Position numbers and translations under genes: made by a program. The notes below the pieces were generated by a model. It was given only the letters and a program-made list of their open reading frames with translations. It did no database searches and was not told where the DNA came from. A stretch of 64,000 nt of DNA from Amycolatopsis decaplanina DSM 44594 (lineage in GTDB: Bacteria > Actinomycetota > Actinomycetes > Mycobacteriales > Pseudonocardiaceae), in contig NZ_AOHO01000077.1 in the NCBI RefSeq assembly GCF_000342005.1, positions 186,001 through 250,000 on the forward strand, read 5' to 3'. This document shows, in pieces, positions 7,941 to 16,020 of this stretch; position 1 is the first letter of the stretch; the number at the start of each line of letters is the position of its first letter.

Positions 7941-8669
7941 ATGGCCCCGCGCCTGCTGGTGTTCGGCGATTCCCTCAGCTTCCACGGCCCGGACGGGCCG
8001 CTCGCCGCCGACGACGCGCGCCTGTGGCCCAATATCGCCGCCGAAGCGCTCGGCGGTGGTGGAGTGGACCTCGTCGCAGGGTTCGGCTGGACCGCCCGTG
8101 ACGCCTGGTGGTCGTTGATCGGCGACCCGCGTGTCTGGGCGGATCTCCATCACGTCGACGCCGTCGTGCTGGCCGTCGGAAGCATGGACACCCTGCCGTC
8201 GCCGCTGCCCACCTACCTGCGCACCGGCCTCCGCTACGTACGACCCGACCCGCTGCGACGCTTGGTGCGCAAGACGTACCTGGCCGCTCAGCCACGACTC
8301 GCGATCGCCCTTCGAGGACGTCCGGTGGTCTTGCCGTCGAAGCTCACCGTCCAGTATCTCGACACCGCTGTCGGAGCCCTGCGCGTGCTGCGACCGGAAC
8401 TGCCGATCTTCGGCATCCTGCCGTCCGTTCACCGGTCCGACGCCTACGGCCGCGTGCACACCGCCCGCGCCGGTGCCGCCGCCGCCATCGCCGCCTGGGG
8501 GCGGCGCGCGGACGTCCCGTTGCTGGATCTCGAAGCCGTCGTCGGCGACCACGTGCTGAGTGGGCGGGGCAATCCGGACGGGATGCACTGGGGATGGGAA
8601 GGACATGCCGCCGTCGGCGCGGAAATGGCCGGCCTGATGGCCCCGGTGCTCCGCCCCGCGGCAACGTAG
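7941..8669 (+). CDS. octT: SGNH-family acyltransferase/hydrolase, probable diglucosylglycerate octanoyltransferase
   Basis: A 242-aa SGNH/GDSL protein with the block I nucleophile motif FGDSLSFHG (Ser11) and the C-terminal Asp/His block DGMHWGWEGH near 215-224. The mycobacterial gene in this position, after gpgP, encodes OctT, which octanoylates diglucosylglycerate, an early precursor of methylglucose lipopolysaccharides. I infer the same role from order and fold; the motifs alone would only support an SGNH esterase or acyltransferase. It starts 3 nt after gpgP and is probably cotranscribed and translationally coupled. Confidence 0.72.
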   Translation: MAPRLLVFGDSLSFHGPDGPLAADDARLWPNIAAEALGGGGVDLVAGFGWTARDAWWSLIGDPRVWADLHHVDAVVLAVGSMDTLPSPLPTYLRTGLRYVRPDPLRRLVRKTYLAAQPRLAIALRGRPVVLPSKLTVQYLDTAVGALRVLRPELPIFGILPSVHRSDAYGRVHTARAGAAAAIAAWGRRADVPLLDLEAVVGDHVLSGRGNPDGMHWGWEGHAAVGAEMAGLMAPVLRPAAT

Positions 8670-8679
8670 GCTGACTGCC

Positions 8680-9525
8680 GTGTCGGTCGCCGTAGTCACG
8701 GATTCCACCGCCCACCTGCCTGAAGGCTTCGCCGAACGGAACGGGATCCGGGTGGTCCCGTTGCACGTCCTCGTGGACGGCGTCGTATTCCTCGACGGCG
8801 TCGAAATGGGCCCCGCGGCCCTGGCCGAGGCGCTCGGCAAACGCAGCCTGGTGACGACGTCCCGGCCGACGCCCGCGGAATTCGTCAAGGAGTTCCGGGC
8901 GGCGCTGGCCGAGGGCGCGGACGCCGTCGTGTCGGTTCATCTGTCCCGGGAGTTGTCCGGGACCTGGGAGGCGGCGGTGCTCGCGGCCCAGGAGGTCGGA
9001 CCGGACAAGGTGCGCGTCGTCGATTCGCGCAGCACCGCGATGGGACTCGGGTTCGCCGCCCTGCGAGCGGCGAGTGCCGCCGCGGACGGGGCGGAACCCG
9101 CCGAGGTGGAGGCCGCCGCGGTCGACGCGGTGAGCCGCTCGGAGACCCTGTTCGCGGTCGAGACCCTCGAATACCTGCGCCGCGGAGGGCGGATCGGCCC
9201 GGCGGCCGCCCTGTTCGGCACGGCACTCGCGGTGAAACCGGTGCTCCACATGTCCGAAGGCCGGATCCAGCCGCTGGAGAAGGTGCGGACGATGAATCGC
9301 GCGGTGGCGCGGCTGGTCGAACTAGCCGTGAAGGCGGCCGAAGGCGGGCTCGCCGACATCGCAGTCCACCACCTTGCTTCGCCGGAGCGCGCTGTCGAAC
9401 TGGCCAACCGGCTTGAGGAATCCATCAACTGCCCGGAAGGGTGCGTGGTCTCGGAGATCGGAGCCGTCATCGGGGCCCACACCGGCCCCGGTGTCCTCGG
9501 TGTCGTGATCCAGCGAGCAGGTTAG
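8680..9525 (+). CDS. DegV family fatty-acid-binding protein
   Basis: A 281-aa two-domain DegV protein; the family binds a fatty acid in a buried pocket and presents it to fatty acid kinases. The N-terminal VAVVTDSTAHLP carries the conserved DST motif that coordinates the carboxylate; SRELSGTWEA and VVDSRSTAMGLG follow in the usual order, and ETLEYLRRGGRIG is the family's mid-protein signature. It starts with GTG at 8680, 10 nt after octT, so it ends the nadD operon. The physiological partner is not evident here. Confidence 0.88.
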   Translation: MSVAVVTDSTAHLPEGFAERNGIRVVPLHVLVDGVVFLDGVEMGPAALAEALGKRSLVTTSRPTPAEFVKEFRAALAEGADAVVSVHLSRELSGTWEAAVLAAQEVGPDKVRVVDSRSTAMGLGFAALRAASAAADGAEPAEVEAAAVDAVSRSETLFAVETLEYLRRGGRIGPAAALFGTALAVKPVLHMSEGRIQPLEKVRTMNRAVARLVELAVKAAEGGLADIAVHHLASPERAVELANRLEESINCPEGCVVSEIGAVIGAHTGPGVLGVVIQRAG

Positions 9526-9592
9526 GGAAAACGCGCCAGCGTCCCATACGGCTCCGACGAAAACCGGTGAACCGGTCTCGGCCGCGGCCGGG

Positions 9593-9619
9593 TTGTCCAC
9601 AACACCCCACTTGTCCACA
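9593..9619 (+). promoter_or_regulatory. Two direct DnaA boxes
   Basis: The actinobacterial DnaA-box nonamer TTGTCCACA occurs perfectly twice in the same orientation, at 9593-9601 and 9611-9619, 18 bp apart, in the gap between degV and comEA. The nonamer matches the consensus exactly. Function, either DnaA-dependent control of comEA/comEC or a DnaA titration site, is inference; no AT-rich unwinding element or dnaA/dnaN genes are present, so this is not an origin. Confidence 0.5.
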
Positions 9620-9672
9620 GCCTCGGGATTCACCACTGCCGCCCGCCATCCCCGCTCCGTAGCGTCGTTCAC

Positions 9673-10395
9673 GTGTTCGACCAAACCGCCCGTCCACCGG
9701 GTCCCTCCGTCAACGCCAGGCTGGCGTGGCTGGCCGCGCAGCTGTCGTCGCCCACCCAGGGGCCGCCCTCGGGCAGGCTCGTACGCCGCTGGGTGCCCGC
9801 CCGGTTCACGGCGGACGGGATTCCGGTGAACCGGCGGTGGTTCGCCGTGGTGGCCGTGCTGATCGCGGTGGCCGTGATCGTGACCGGCGCGATCGCCTTG
9901 TTCGGACACCGGCCAGGGGCGGAGACCCCGCCGCCCCTGCCGTCGGCGAAGGCCGCCGGAGACGTCCCCGCCGCAGCGGGCAAAGCGCCTCTGGTGGTCA
10001 GCGTCGTCGGCCGGGTGCTCAGGCCCGGCCTGGTCACGATCCCTCCGGGCGCACGGGTCGCCGATGCCCTCACGGCGGCCGGTGGGGCACAGCCCGGAAC
10101 GGATCTGACCGGGGTGAACCTGGCCCGGCGGCTCGCCGACGGTGAGCAGGTGGCCGTCGGCGTCCCGGTTCCGGCCGCGGCCGGAACCGGGACGCCGACA
10201 GGGAAGCTCGACCTGAACACGGCCACGGCCGAGCAACTCGACACCCTGCCCGGGGTCGGCGAGGTGATGGCGAAACGCATCGTCGACTGGCGGTCCGGGC
10301 ACGGTGGGTTCACCACCGTCGAGCAACTCCGTGAAGTGGAAGGGATCGGCGAAAGCAAGTTCAAGAAAGTCCGGGAATTGGTGTCCGTCGGATGA
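9673..10395 (+). CDS. comEA: ComEA-type DNA-binding competence protein
   Basis: A 240-aa membrane-anchored protein. A basic N-terminal cytoplasmic segment is followed by one transmembrane helix (about 56-78), a proline/alanine linker, a SLBB-type domain (about 106-165, VSVVGRVLRPGLVTIPPGARV), and a C-terminal helix-hairpin-helix pair (178-240, LDLNTATAEQLDTLPGVGEV then EVEGIGESKFKKV). In competent bacteria ComEA binds double-stranded DNA outside the membrane and hands it to the ComEC channel, encoded directly downstream with a 4-nt ATGA overlap. Uptake has not been shown for most actinomycetes; the pair may serve another DNA-handling role. The GTG start at 9673 lacks a striking RBS. Confidence 0.88.
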   Translation: MFDQTARPPGPSVNARLAWLAAQLSSPTQGPPSGRLVRRWVPARFTADGIPVNRRWFAVVAVLIAVAVIVTGAIALFGHRPGAETPPPLPSAKAAGDVPAAAGKAPLVVSVVGRVLRPGLVTIPPGARVADALTAAGGAQPGTDLTGVNLARRLADGEQVAVGVPVPAAAGTGTPTGKLDLNTATAEQLDTLPGVGEVMAKRIVDWRSGHGGFTTVEQLREVEGIGESKFKKVRELVSVG

Positions 10396-12797
10396 ACCCG
10401 TCCGCCGATCCGTCCGAAGTGGACACCGCGTCGTGGCGAGGTCAGAACCTGCGGCTGGTACCGGCCGCGGCGACTGCCTGGCTCGGCACTCTTTCCGGGC
10501 TGCTCGGCGGATGGTGGATCACGATGCTCTGCGGCGCGGCCGCCGTGGTGCTCGCGATCACCGCCGGGGTCCGTGCCCGCCGGACGGCGTCCCGGTGGGT
10601 GGCGGGCCTGGGTGCCCTGGCGGTCCTCGGCGTGCTCACCGCCGGTCCGGTGGCGCTGCGGATCCGGGCCGCCGAGCAGGACGACCTCCGTGCCGCCGCC
10701 GCACGAGGGGTCGAGGCCACCGCGAGGGTGGTGGTCACCGAGCGGCCACGTCCGGTCCGCGGTGCCGGATACGCCGATCGCCGGGCAGGCACCCGCCTGG
10801 TGGTCGTCGCCGCGGCGGTGGACGCCGCGGTGACGGGTGAGCGGGTGGTGGATTCGGCCGGCCGGATCCTCCTGCTCGCCCCGGCCGAGGGGTGGACGGA
10901 CCTGTTGCCCGGGCAGCAGGTCACCGCCTCCGGGCGGCTCGCACCGGCGAAGGGGGTCGAACTGACGGTCGCGGTCCTCTCGGTGCGAGGCCCGCCGTCG
11001 GCTCTCGGACCGGCACCCTGGTGGCAGCGAGCCGCGGAATCGCTGCGCACCGGGCTCCGGGACCTGTGCGCCGTGCTCCCGGAGGAGCAGGCCGGTCTCG
11101 TGCCCGGACTGGTCGTGGGGGACACGAGCACGCTGTCCCCGAGAGTCGAAAGCGAGTTCACGGACTCCGGCATGTCCCACCTGATGGCCGTGAGCGGTGG
11201 GAATGTGGCGATCGTCTGCGGTTCGATCCTTCTCCTGCTGAGAGTGCTCCGGGTCGGGCCGCGGACGTCCGCCGCCGCGGCCGCCGCGGGGCTCGCCGGG
11301 TTCGTGGTCCTCGCCGGGCCCGCACCCAGCGTGCTCCGCGCCGGAGTGATGGGTGCGGTCGGGCTGCTGGCGCTGGCGCTGGGACGCCGGGGTTCGGCGC
11401 TGCCCGCGCTGGCGTTCGCGGTGGCCGGGCTCGTCGTGGCCGATCCCGCGATGGCCGCCGACTTCGGGTTCGCGCTTTCGGTGCTGGCCACGGCCGGGCT
11501 CGTACTGCTGGCGCCGAGGTGGGCGGAATGGCTGGTCGGACGCGGTGTGCCGGCCGGCTACGCCGAGGGGCTGGCCATCCCGCTGGCCGCGTTCGTGATG
11601 ACGGCACCGGTCATCGCGGGCATGGCGGGATCGGTCAGTCTCGTCTCGGTGGTGACCAACGTGCTCGCCGCCCCGGTGGTCGCGCCGGCCACCGTGTTCG
11701 GCGTACTCGCCACCGTCATCGGACCGTGGTGGCCCCCGGCGGGCAGGCTGCTTGTCCGTCTGACCGAACCCGAGGCGAGCTGGCTCATCACCGTGGCCCG
11801 ACACGGCGCGCGTGCGCCGGGAGCGGTCGTTGCTTGGCCGGATGGTTGGTGGGGCGGGCTTTTGGTGGCTGGACTGCTCGCCGTGCTGCTCGTCGCCATC
11901 CGGCTGCGGTACGCCAGGATCCTGCTGGCGGTCGCGTTGGCCGCAGGGCTGCTCGTCTTCGTGCCGGTGCGGGCGCTGGCCCCGGCGTGGCCGCCTGCGT
12001 CGTGGAGCGCCGTCGCCTGCGATGTCGGGCAGGGTGATGCCGTCGTTCTCGCCACGGGCGAGCCGGGGAGGGCGGTCCTGGTCGACACCGGGCCGGAACC
12101 GGGACCGGTCGACGAGTGCCTGAGACGGCTCGACGTGGACCGTGTGCCGCTGATCGTGCTGAGTCATCTGCACGCCGACCACATCGGCGGTCTCGAATCC
12201 GTCTTCGAGGGCCGGTCGGTCGGGGCGGTCGCCGTCGGCCCGGGCCGGGCTCCCGCGTGGGCGTGGCAGCAGGTCGCGGACGAGACAGCGCGCCGCGGTG
12301 TTCCCTTGCTGGAGCTGAGTATCGGGCAACGGCTGGACTGGCCGGGGTTGTCACTGGATGTACTGGGGCCGCGATATGTCACCCGACGATCGGTTCGCGA
12401 GCAGGACGGTACGGTGATCAACAACGGTTCGGTCGTCCTGCGCGCCGGGACCGCGGCGGGCCGGCTACTGCTGACGGGCGACGTCGAGCTCGCCGCACAG
12501 GCCGACCTGATGGCCGAGGGTGCCGATCTGCGAGCCGAGATCCTGAAGGTTCCGCACCACGGAAGTCGTTACACGGCACCGGATTTCCTCAACGCCGTCG
12601 CCCCGCGGGCGGCGTTGGTGAGCGTCGGTGCCGGAAACACCTACGGCCATCCGAACAAGTCCACTTTGGACAATCTGGTGGCCGTCGGCGCGTCGGTCGC
12701 CAGGACGGACACGGATGGCGACACCGCGGTCCTCCTCGACGCGCGAGGTCTTGCCCTGGTACGCCGGGGTGAGCCCCGTGGCCCGCCTCGTTCTTGA
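10392..12797 (+). CDS. comEC: ComEC/Rec2 family competence channel protein
   Basis: An 801-aa integral membrane protein. It opens with two or three helices and a DUF4131-like OB-fold region. The competence domain follows with about ten helices, including the signature MSHLMAVSGGNVAIVCG. A C-terminal metallo-beta-lactamase domain begins near 545, with the metal motif LSHLHADHIGG around 590-600 and LKVPHHGSRYT further on. ComEC forms the inner-membrane passage for single-stranded DNA; the C-terminal domain is a proposed nuclease. All expected parts are present. The start overlaps comEA. The stop lies inside a terminator hairpin shared with convergent thrC. Confidence 0.9.
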   Translation: MNPSADPSEVDTASWRGQNLRLVPAAATAWLGTLSGLLGGWWITMLCGAAAVVLAITAGVRARRTASRWVAGLGALAVLGVLTAGPVALRIRAAEQDDLRAAAARGVEATARVVVTERPRPVRGAGYADRRAGTRLVVVAAAVDAAVTGERVVDSAGRILLLAPAEGWTDLLPGQQVTASGRLAPAKGVELTVAVLSVRGPPSALGPAPWWQRAAESLRTGLRDLCAVLPEEQAGLVPGLVVGDTSTLSPRVESEFTDSGMSHLMAVSGGNVAIVCGSILLLLRVLRVGPRTSAAAAAAGLAGFVVLAGPAPSVLRAGVMGAVGLLALALGRRGSALPALAFAVAGLVVADPAMAADFGFALSVLATAGLVLLAPRWAEWLVGRGVPAGYAEGLAIPLAAFVMTAPVIAGMAGSVSLVSVVTNVLAAPVVAPATVFGVLATVIGPWWPPAGRLLVRLTEPEASWLITVARHGARAPGAVVAWPDGWWGGLLVAGLLAVLLVAIRLRYARILLAVALAAGLLVFVPVRALAPAWPPASWSAVACDVGQGDAVVLATGEPGRAVLVDTGPEPGPVDECLRRLDVDRVPLIVLSHLHADHIGGLESVFEGRSVGAVAVGPGRAPAWAWQQVADETARRGVPLLELSIGQRLDWPGLSLDVLGPRYVTRRSVREQDGTVINNGSVVLRAGTAAGRLLLTGDVELAAQADLMAEGADLRAEILKVPHHGSRYTAPDFLNAVAPRAALVSVGAGNTYGHPNKSTLDNLVAVGASVARTDTDGDTAVLLDARGLALVRRGEPRGPPRS

Positions 12798-12805
12798 GGC
12801 GGGCC
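12780..12805. terminator. Bidirectional terminator between comEC and thrC
   Basis: Ten-base arms GGCCCGCCTC (12780-12789) and GAGGCGGGCC (12796-12805) with a 6-nt loop form a GC-rich hairpin that includes the comEC stop codon and precedes the thrC stop at 12815. No U-tract is present on either strand, as is usual in high-GC actinobacteria. Confidence 0.6.
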
Positions 12806-12814
12806 GACGGGAAC

Positions 12815-14080
12815 TCAGATGCCCAGAGCCTCGCGGACCGCGTCGGCCGAGGCGCTGACGGTGGCCTTCGGGCCGATCTTGTCCTCGACGGCGTCGAGGG
12901 TCTTGAGGCCGTCACCGGTGATCAGCAGCACGATCTCCTCGTCCGGGTTGAGCTTGCCGGTCTCGATGAGCTTCTTGGCCGTCGCGACGGTGACCCCGCC
13001 GGCGGTCTCGGTGAAGATGCCCTCGGTGCGGGCGAGCAGCCGGATGCCCTCGACGACCTCTTCGTCGGTGACGTCCTCGATCGCGCCACCGGTGCGGTTG
13101 ACCACATCGAGGACGTAGGGGCCGTCGGCCGGGTTCCCGATCGCCAGCGACCGGGCGATCGTGTCCGGCTTGACCGGCTGGACGACGTCGTGTCCCGCGC
13201 GGAAGGCCGCCGAGACAGGGGAGCAGCCGGTGGCCTGCGCGCCGAACACCTTGTACGGCGTCTCGTCGACGAGGCCGAGCTTTCCGAACTCGCGGAAACC
13301 CTTGTCCACCTTGGTGAGCTGAGAACCGGAGGCGATCGGCACCACGATCTGAGAGGGAAGCCTCCAGCCGAGTTGTTCGGCCACCTCGAAGGCCAGCGTC
13401 TTGGAGCCTTCCGAGTAGTAGGGCCGGACGTTCACGTTGACGAACGCCCAGCTCTCCTGCTCGGCGGCGAGCTGGGTGGCGAGCCGGTTCACGTCGTCGT
13501 AGTTGCCGTCGACCGCGATCAGGTCGCCGTCGTACACGGCGGTGGTGAGGATCTTGGCGCGCTCGAGGGTCTTCGGGATCAGCACGACCGACCGCCAGCC
13601 GGCGCGGGCCGCCGCGGCGGCGACCGCGTTGGCCAGGTTGCCGGTCGACGGACAGGCGAGTACGTCGAACCCGAACTCGCGTGCGGCGGCCAGCGCGACG
13701 GCGACCACCCGGTCCTTGAACGAGTGGGTGGGGTTGCCGGTGTCGTCCTTGACCCAGACCTTCTTGACGCCCAAGGCTTTCGCGAGCCTGTCGGCCTGGA
13801 TGAGCCGGGTGGCGCCGGGTTCGGTGTTGGGGATTTCTTCGACGTTCGACGGAACGGGGAGGAGTTTCTTGTAGCGCCAGATGTTCTTGGGCCCGGCTTC
13901 GATGTCCTCGCGGCGCACGCGGCCGAAGTCGTAGGCGACCTCGAGCGGTGAGAAGTCCTCGGCGGAAACGAATTCGGGAGCGAGCGGCTGCCGGTGTCCC
14001 TCTTCCTTCGACACCAGTTCGACGGCCGGTCCGAGATCCGGGGTCTTGGTGGTGGAGGTCGTGCCGAGGGTTGCGGTCAT
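12815..14080 (-). CDS. thrC: Threonine synthase
   Basis: A 421-aa PLP enzyme that converts O-phosphohomoserine to threonine. The PLP lysine is Lys122 in NPTHSFKDR, followed by the phosphate-binding region LACPSTGNLANAVAAAAARAG. It resembles the longer plant/cyanobacterial-type threonine synthases with an N-terminal extension. I chose the ATG at 14080 because the upstream in-frame codons to 14131 fall inside the leader RNA and the RBS (GGAAAGGAACC) lies just before it. The SAM riboswitch in its leader implies repression when S-adenosylmethionine is abundant. This is noteworthy because phosphohomoserine can be the branch point between threonine and methionine. thrC interrupts a block that elsewhere runs comEC-holA-rpsT. 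Confidence 0.93.
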   Translation of the reverse strand: MTATLGTTSTTKTPDLGPAVELVSKEEGHRQPLAPEFVSAEDFSPLEVAYDFGRVRREDIEAGPKNIWRYKKLLPVPSNVEEIPNTEPGATRLIQADRLAKALGVKKVWVKDDTGNPTHSFKDRVVAVALAAAREFGFDVLACPSTGNLANAVAAAAARAGWRSVVLIPKTLERAKILTTAVYDGDLIAVDGNYDDVNRLATQLAAEQESWAFVNVNVRPYYSEGSKTLAFEVAEQLGWRLPSQIVVPIASGSQLTKVDKGFREFGKLGLVDETPYKVFGAQATGCSPVSAAFRAGHDVVQPVKPDTIARSLAIGNPADGPYVLDVVNRTGGAIEDVTDEEVVEGIRLLARTEGIFTETAGGVTVATAKKLIETGKLNPDEEIVLLITGDGLKTLDAVEDKIGPKATVSASADAVREALGI

Positions 14081-14095
14081 CGCGAGGTTCCTTTC

Positions 14096-14224
14096 CTCAT
14101 CTGCCCCGCCGTGGCGGGCCGGAATTGGCACCGCGCTCGTCAGCTACCCCGCGATCGCGGGATGACAGGCTGACGCCGGTTGCCGGGGCTTCATCGGGCC
14201 GTTCCCTCTGCCCCTCTGGATGAG
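14096..14224 (-). promoter_or_regulatory. SAM riboswitch (S-box, SAM-I clan) in the thrC leader
   Basis: Read on the minus strand, the 129 nt begin with P1 strand CTCATC and close with GATGAG. Between them are AGAGGGGCAGAGGGAACGG, CCCGATGAAGCCCCGGCAACC and GGTGCCAATTCCGG. These are the conserved core, kink-turn and ligand pocket segments of the S-box in the correct order, with a variable P3 and a P4 hairpin (GCCCGCC...GGCGGGGC). The 3' P1 strand abuts the thrC RBS, which starts within GAGGAAAGG, so ligand-stabilised P1 could mask it. SAM-I versus SAM-IV subclass was not resolved. Confidence 0.88.
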
Positions 14225-14361
14225 CGGTATTCGATTGTCGGCACGCGCATGATCGCGTCGCCTCGCCAACACCGTACGACATGAGGCTCAGGTGGGGCCA
14301 CCGTGCCCGGAACACATCACCGGACAAAGCACACGAGAGGACGAGTGGCAGGATCGTCATC

Positions 14362-15345
14362 GTGACGACGCAAGCTTCCGCCCCATCGCCGCTGGTCCTG
14401 GTTCTCGGTGAGGAAGAGCTGCTGATCGAACGCGCGGTCCGCAGCGCTTCGGACGCTGCCAAAGCGGCCGATCCGACGGCGGATCTCACCCGGATCCGGG
14501 TGTCGGACCTCACAGTCCCGGCACTCGCGGAAATGGTCAGCCCCTCGCTGTTCGCCGAGGGCAGGGTGATCGTCCTCGAGTCCGCGCACGACATCTCGCA
14601 GGAGCTCGCCGACGGGGTGATGGCCTACGTCAAGGCACCCGCCGACGGCATCGTGCTCGTCGTCGTGCACAGCGGAGGCGGCCGGAGCAAGGCCGCGAAG
14701 GGGCTTCCCGCCGCCTTGAAGAAGGCCGGCGCGGAGGTCGTCGAGTGCCCGAAACTGACCAAGCCCGCTGAACGGGAATCCTTTGTCCGCAACGAGGTCC
14801 GCCGGGTCGGCGGGAAGATCGACGGTGCGGCCGTGCTCGCGCTGATCGACGCCGTCGGCTCGGATCTGCGTGAGCTGTCGTCGGCCGCGACCCAGCTCGT
14901 CGCGGACGCCGGTGGGGCGGTCGACGAGCAGGCGGTCCGGCGTTACCACCGGGGCCGCGCGGACGTGAACGGGTTCGCCGTCGCGGAGAAGGCCGTCGCC
15001 GGTGACAAGGCGGCGGCGCTGGAGTCACTGCGCTGGGCGATGCAGCTGGGCGTACCGCACGTGCTGGTCGCGGACGCCCTCGCCGACGCCGTCCGGACGA
15101 TCGCGCGGGTGTCCGGTGCCGGTCGCGGGAACCCGAACCAGATGGCGGGCGAGCTGGGGATGCCGCCATGGAAGGTGCGTAAGGCGCAGGGTCAGGCCCG
15201 TGGCTGGGGGCAGGACGGTCTCGCCACGGCGATGCGGGTGGTCGCCCGGCTCAACGCCGAAGTCAAGGGGGTCGCGGCAAACCCGGAGTACGCGTTGGAG
15301 CGCGCCGTCCTGGAAGTCGTCGACGCCCACGGCACAAGCCGCTGA
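14362..15345 (+). CDS. holA: DNA polymerase III subunit delta
   Basis: A 327-aa clamp-loader subunit that opens the beta sliding clamp. It has the family features LVLVLGEEELLIERAV at the N-terminus (degenerate P-loop region), FAEGRVIVLESA, the domain III start RADVNGFAVAEKAVAGDKAAALESLRWAM and PWKVRKAQGQARGW. GTG at 14362 gives the normal length; the frame extends upstream 27 codons but into the leader of divergent thrC. The neighbours comEC and rpsT are its usual partners across Actinobacteria. A strong bidirectional terminator separates it from convergent rpsT. Confidence 0.92.
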   Translation: MTTQASAPSPLVLVLGEEELLIERAVRSASDAAKAADPTADLTRIRVSDLTVPALAEMVSPSLFAEGRVIVLESAHDISQELADGVMAYVKAPADGIVLVVVHSGGGRSKAAKGLPAALKKAGAEVVECPKLTKPAERESFVRNEVRRVGGKIDGAAVLALIDAVGSDLRELSSAATQLVADAGGAVDEQAVRRYHRGRADVNGFAVAEKAVAGDKAAALESLRWAMQLGVPHVLVADALADAVRTIARVSGAGRGNPNQMAGELGMPPWKVRKAQGQARGWGQDGLATAMRVVARLNAEVKGVAANPEYALERAVLEVVDAHGTSR

Positions 15346-15352
15346 GAACGGC

Positions 15353-15388
15353 GAAAGGCCCCGGCGACGCGAGTCACCGGGGCCTTTC
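15353..15388. terminator. Bidirectional terminator between holA and rpsT
   Basis: Perfect 12-bp arms GAAAGGCCCCGG (15353-15364) and CCGGGGCCTTTC (15377-15388), 12-nt loop. On the plus strand the descending arm ends in CCTTTCG, a minimal U-stretch. It lies between two convergent stop codons and should end both transcripts. Confidence 0.8.
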
Positions 15389-15397
15389 GAAAGCCGA

Positions 15398-15658
15398 TCA
15401 GAGAGAGTTCGCGCGCTTCGCCAGCGCGGACTTCTTGTTGGCGGCCTGGTTGGCGTGGAGAACGCCCTTGGTCACGGCCTTGTCCAGCTTCTTCGCCGCG
15501 TCCTTCTGCAGCTCCAGGGCCTTGGCCTTGTCGCCGGCGTCGGCGGCCTCGCGGAACTTGCGGATCGCGGTCTTCACCGAGGACCGGATCGCCTGGTTGC
15601 GCTGACGCGCCTTCTCGTTGGTGGTGATGCGCTTGATCTGCGACTTGATGTTGGCCAC
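15398..15658 (-). CDS. rpsT: 30S ribosomal protein S20
   Basis: An 86-aa basic protein that binds 16S rRNA in the body of the small subunit. The sequence [20 protein letters not shown] at the start and [19 protein letters not shown] at the end are the conserved S20 blocks. GTG at 15658 follows AGAGGAGCG; the longer frame to 15778 has no RBS and a composition unlike S20. It is transcribed alone on the minus strand, convergent to holA. Confidence 0.96.
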   Translation of the reverse strand: MANIKSQIKRITTNEKARQRNQAIRSSVKTAIRKFREAADAGDKAKALELQKDAAKKLDKAVTKGVLHANQAANKKSALAKRANSL

Positions 15659-15849
15659 GGGGGCGCTCCTCTTGAATCTCTCGGTGGTTTCACCGCCGCG
15701 CTGTGACCGGCCCTGCGTGCTCGTGGGAGCGGCGCGGGTTTCCTCCATGACGGAATGCCACACGACGGTGAAGGGCAAGCTTAACAGCCGTCCAGGGGCG
15801 GCTCGCGGCCACCTCGGGAGGGGGGTGTTTGCGGTACGGTGAAGATCGT

Positions 15850-15980
15850 AGTGCCTAGGGTTCCGCCGCCTGCCCGTTCAGCGAAACACACAATCAGGGC
15901 AGACGGGACAGGTCCGAGCGGCACCATCGACGGGGCCGGAAGCGCCGTCGTTCATCTGACGGGACAAAAGCCTGGAGGAC
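15850..15980 (+). promoter_or_regulatory. ykkC-class riboswitch, probably guanidine-I
   Basis: The RNA contains the three conserved blocks of the ykkC motif in order: CCTAGGGTTCCG (15854-15865), GGTCCGAGCGG (15911-15921) and ACGGGACAAAAGCCTGG (15959-15975). They are separated by variable hairpin segments, for example the GACGGGGCC...GGAAGCGCCGTC region. It lies directly in front of an EamA-type exporter. Subtype 1 senses guanidine; subtypes 2a-2c sense ppGpp, PRPP or nucleotides and differ in only a few positions, which I cannot settle by eye. The exporter context favours guanidine. Confidence 0.82.
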
Positions 15981-15984
15981 CGGT

Positions 15985-16006
15985 GTTTTCCGCGTGCGCG
16001 GAAAAC
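15985..16006 (+). other. Hairpin between riboswitch and RBS (candidate expression platform)
   Basis: Ten-base perfect arms GTTTTCCGCG (15985-15994) and CGCGGAAAAC (15997-16006) around a central TG. It starts 5 nt after the riboswitch and ends 14 nt before the GTG start, with the probable RBS AAAGG immediately after it. No U-run follows, so it could be a U-less terminator, a translational gate, or an operator in DNA. Confidence 0.5.
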
Positions 16007-16020
16007 GTGAAAGGTCCGCC

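Noticed and set aside
9526-9672. Possible replication origin near the DnaA boxes
   Set aside because: Only two boxes, no dnaA, dnaN or AT-rich unwinding region.
9669-12329. 886-codon minus-strand frame over comEA/comEC
   Set aside because: Composition dominated by Arg, Gly, Pro and His with no recognisable motif; opposite strand of comEC, which has complete domain signatures.
14081-14131. Upstream start for thrC
   Set aside because: It would lie inside the SAM riboswitch; the RBS and conserved N-terminus support ATG 14080.
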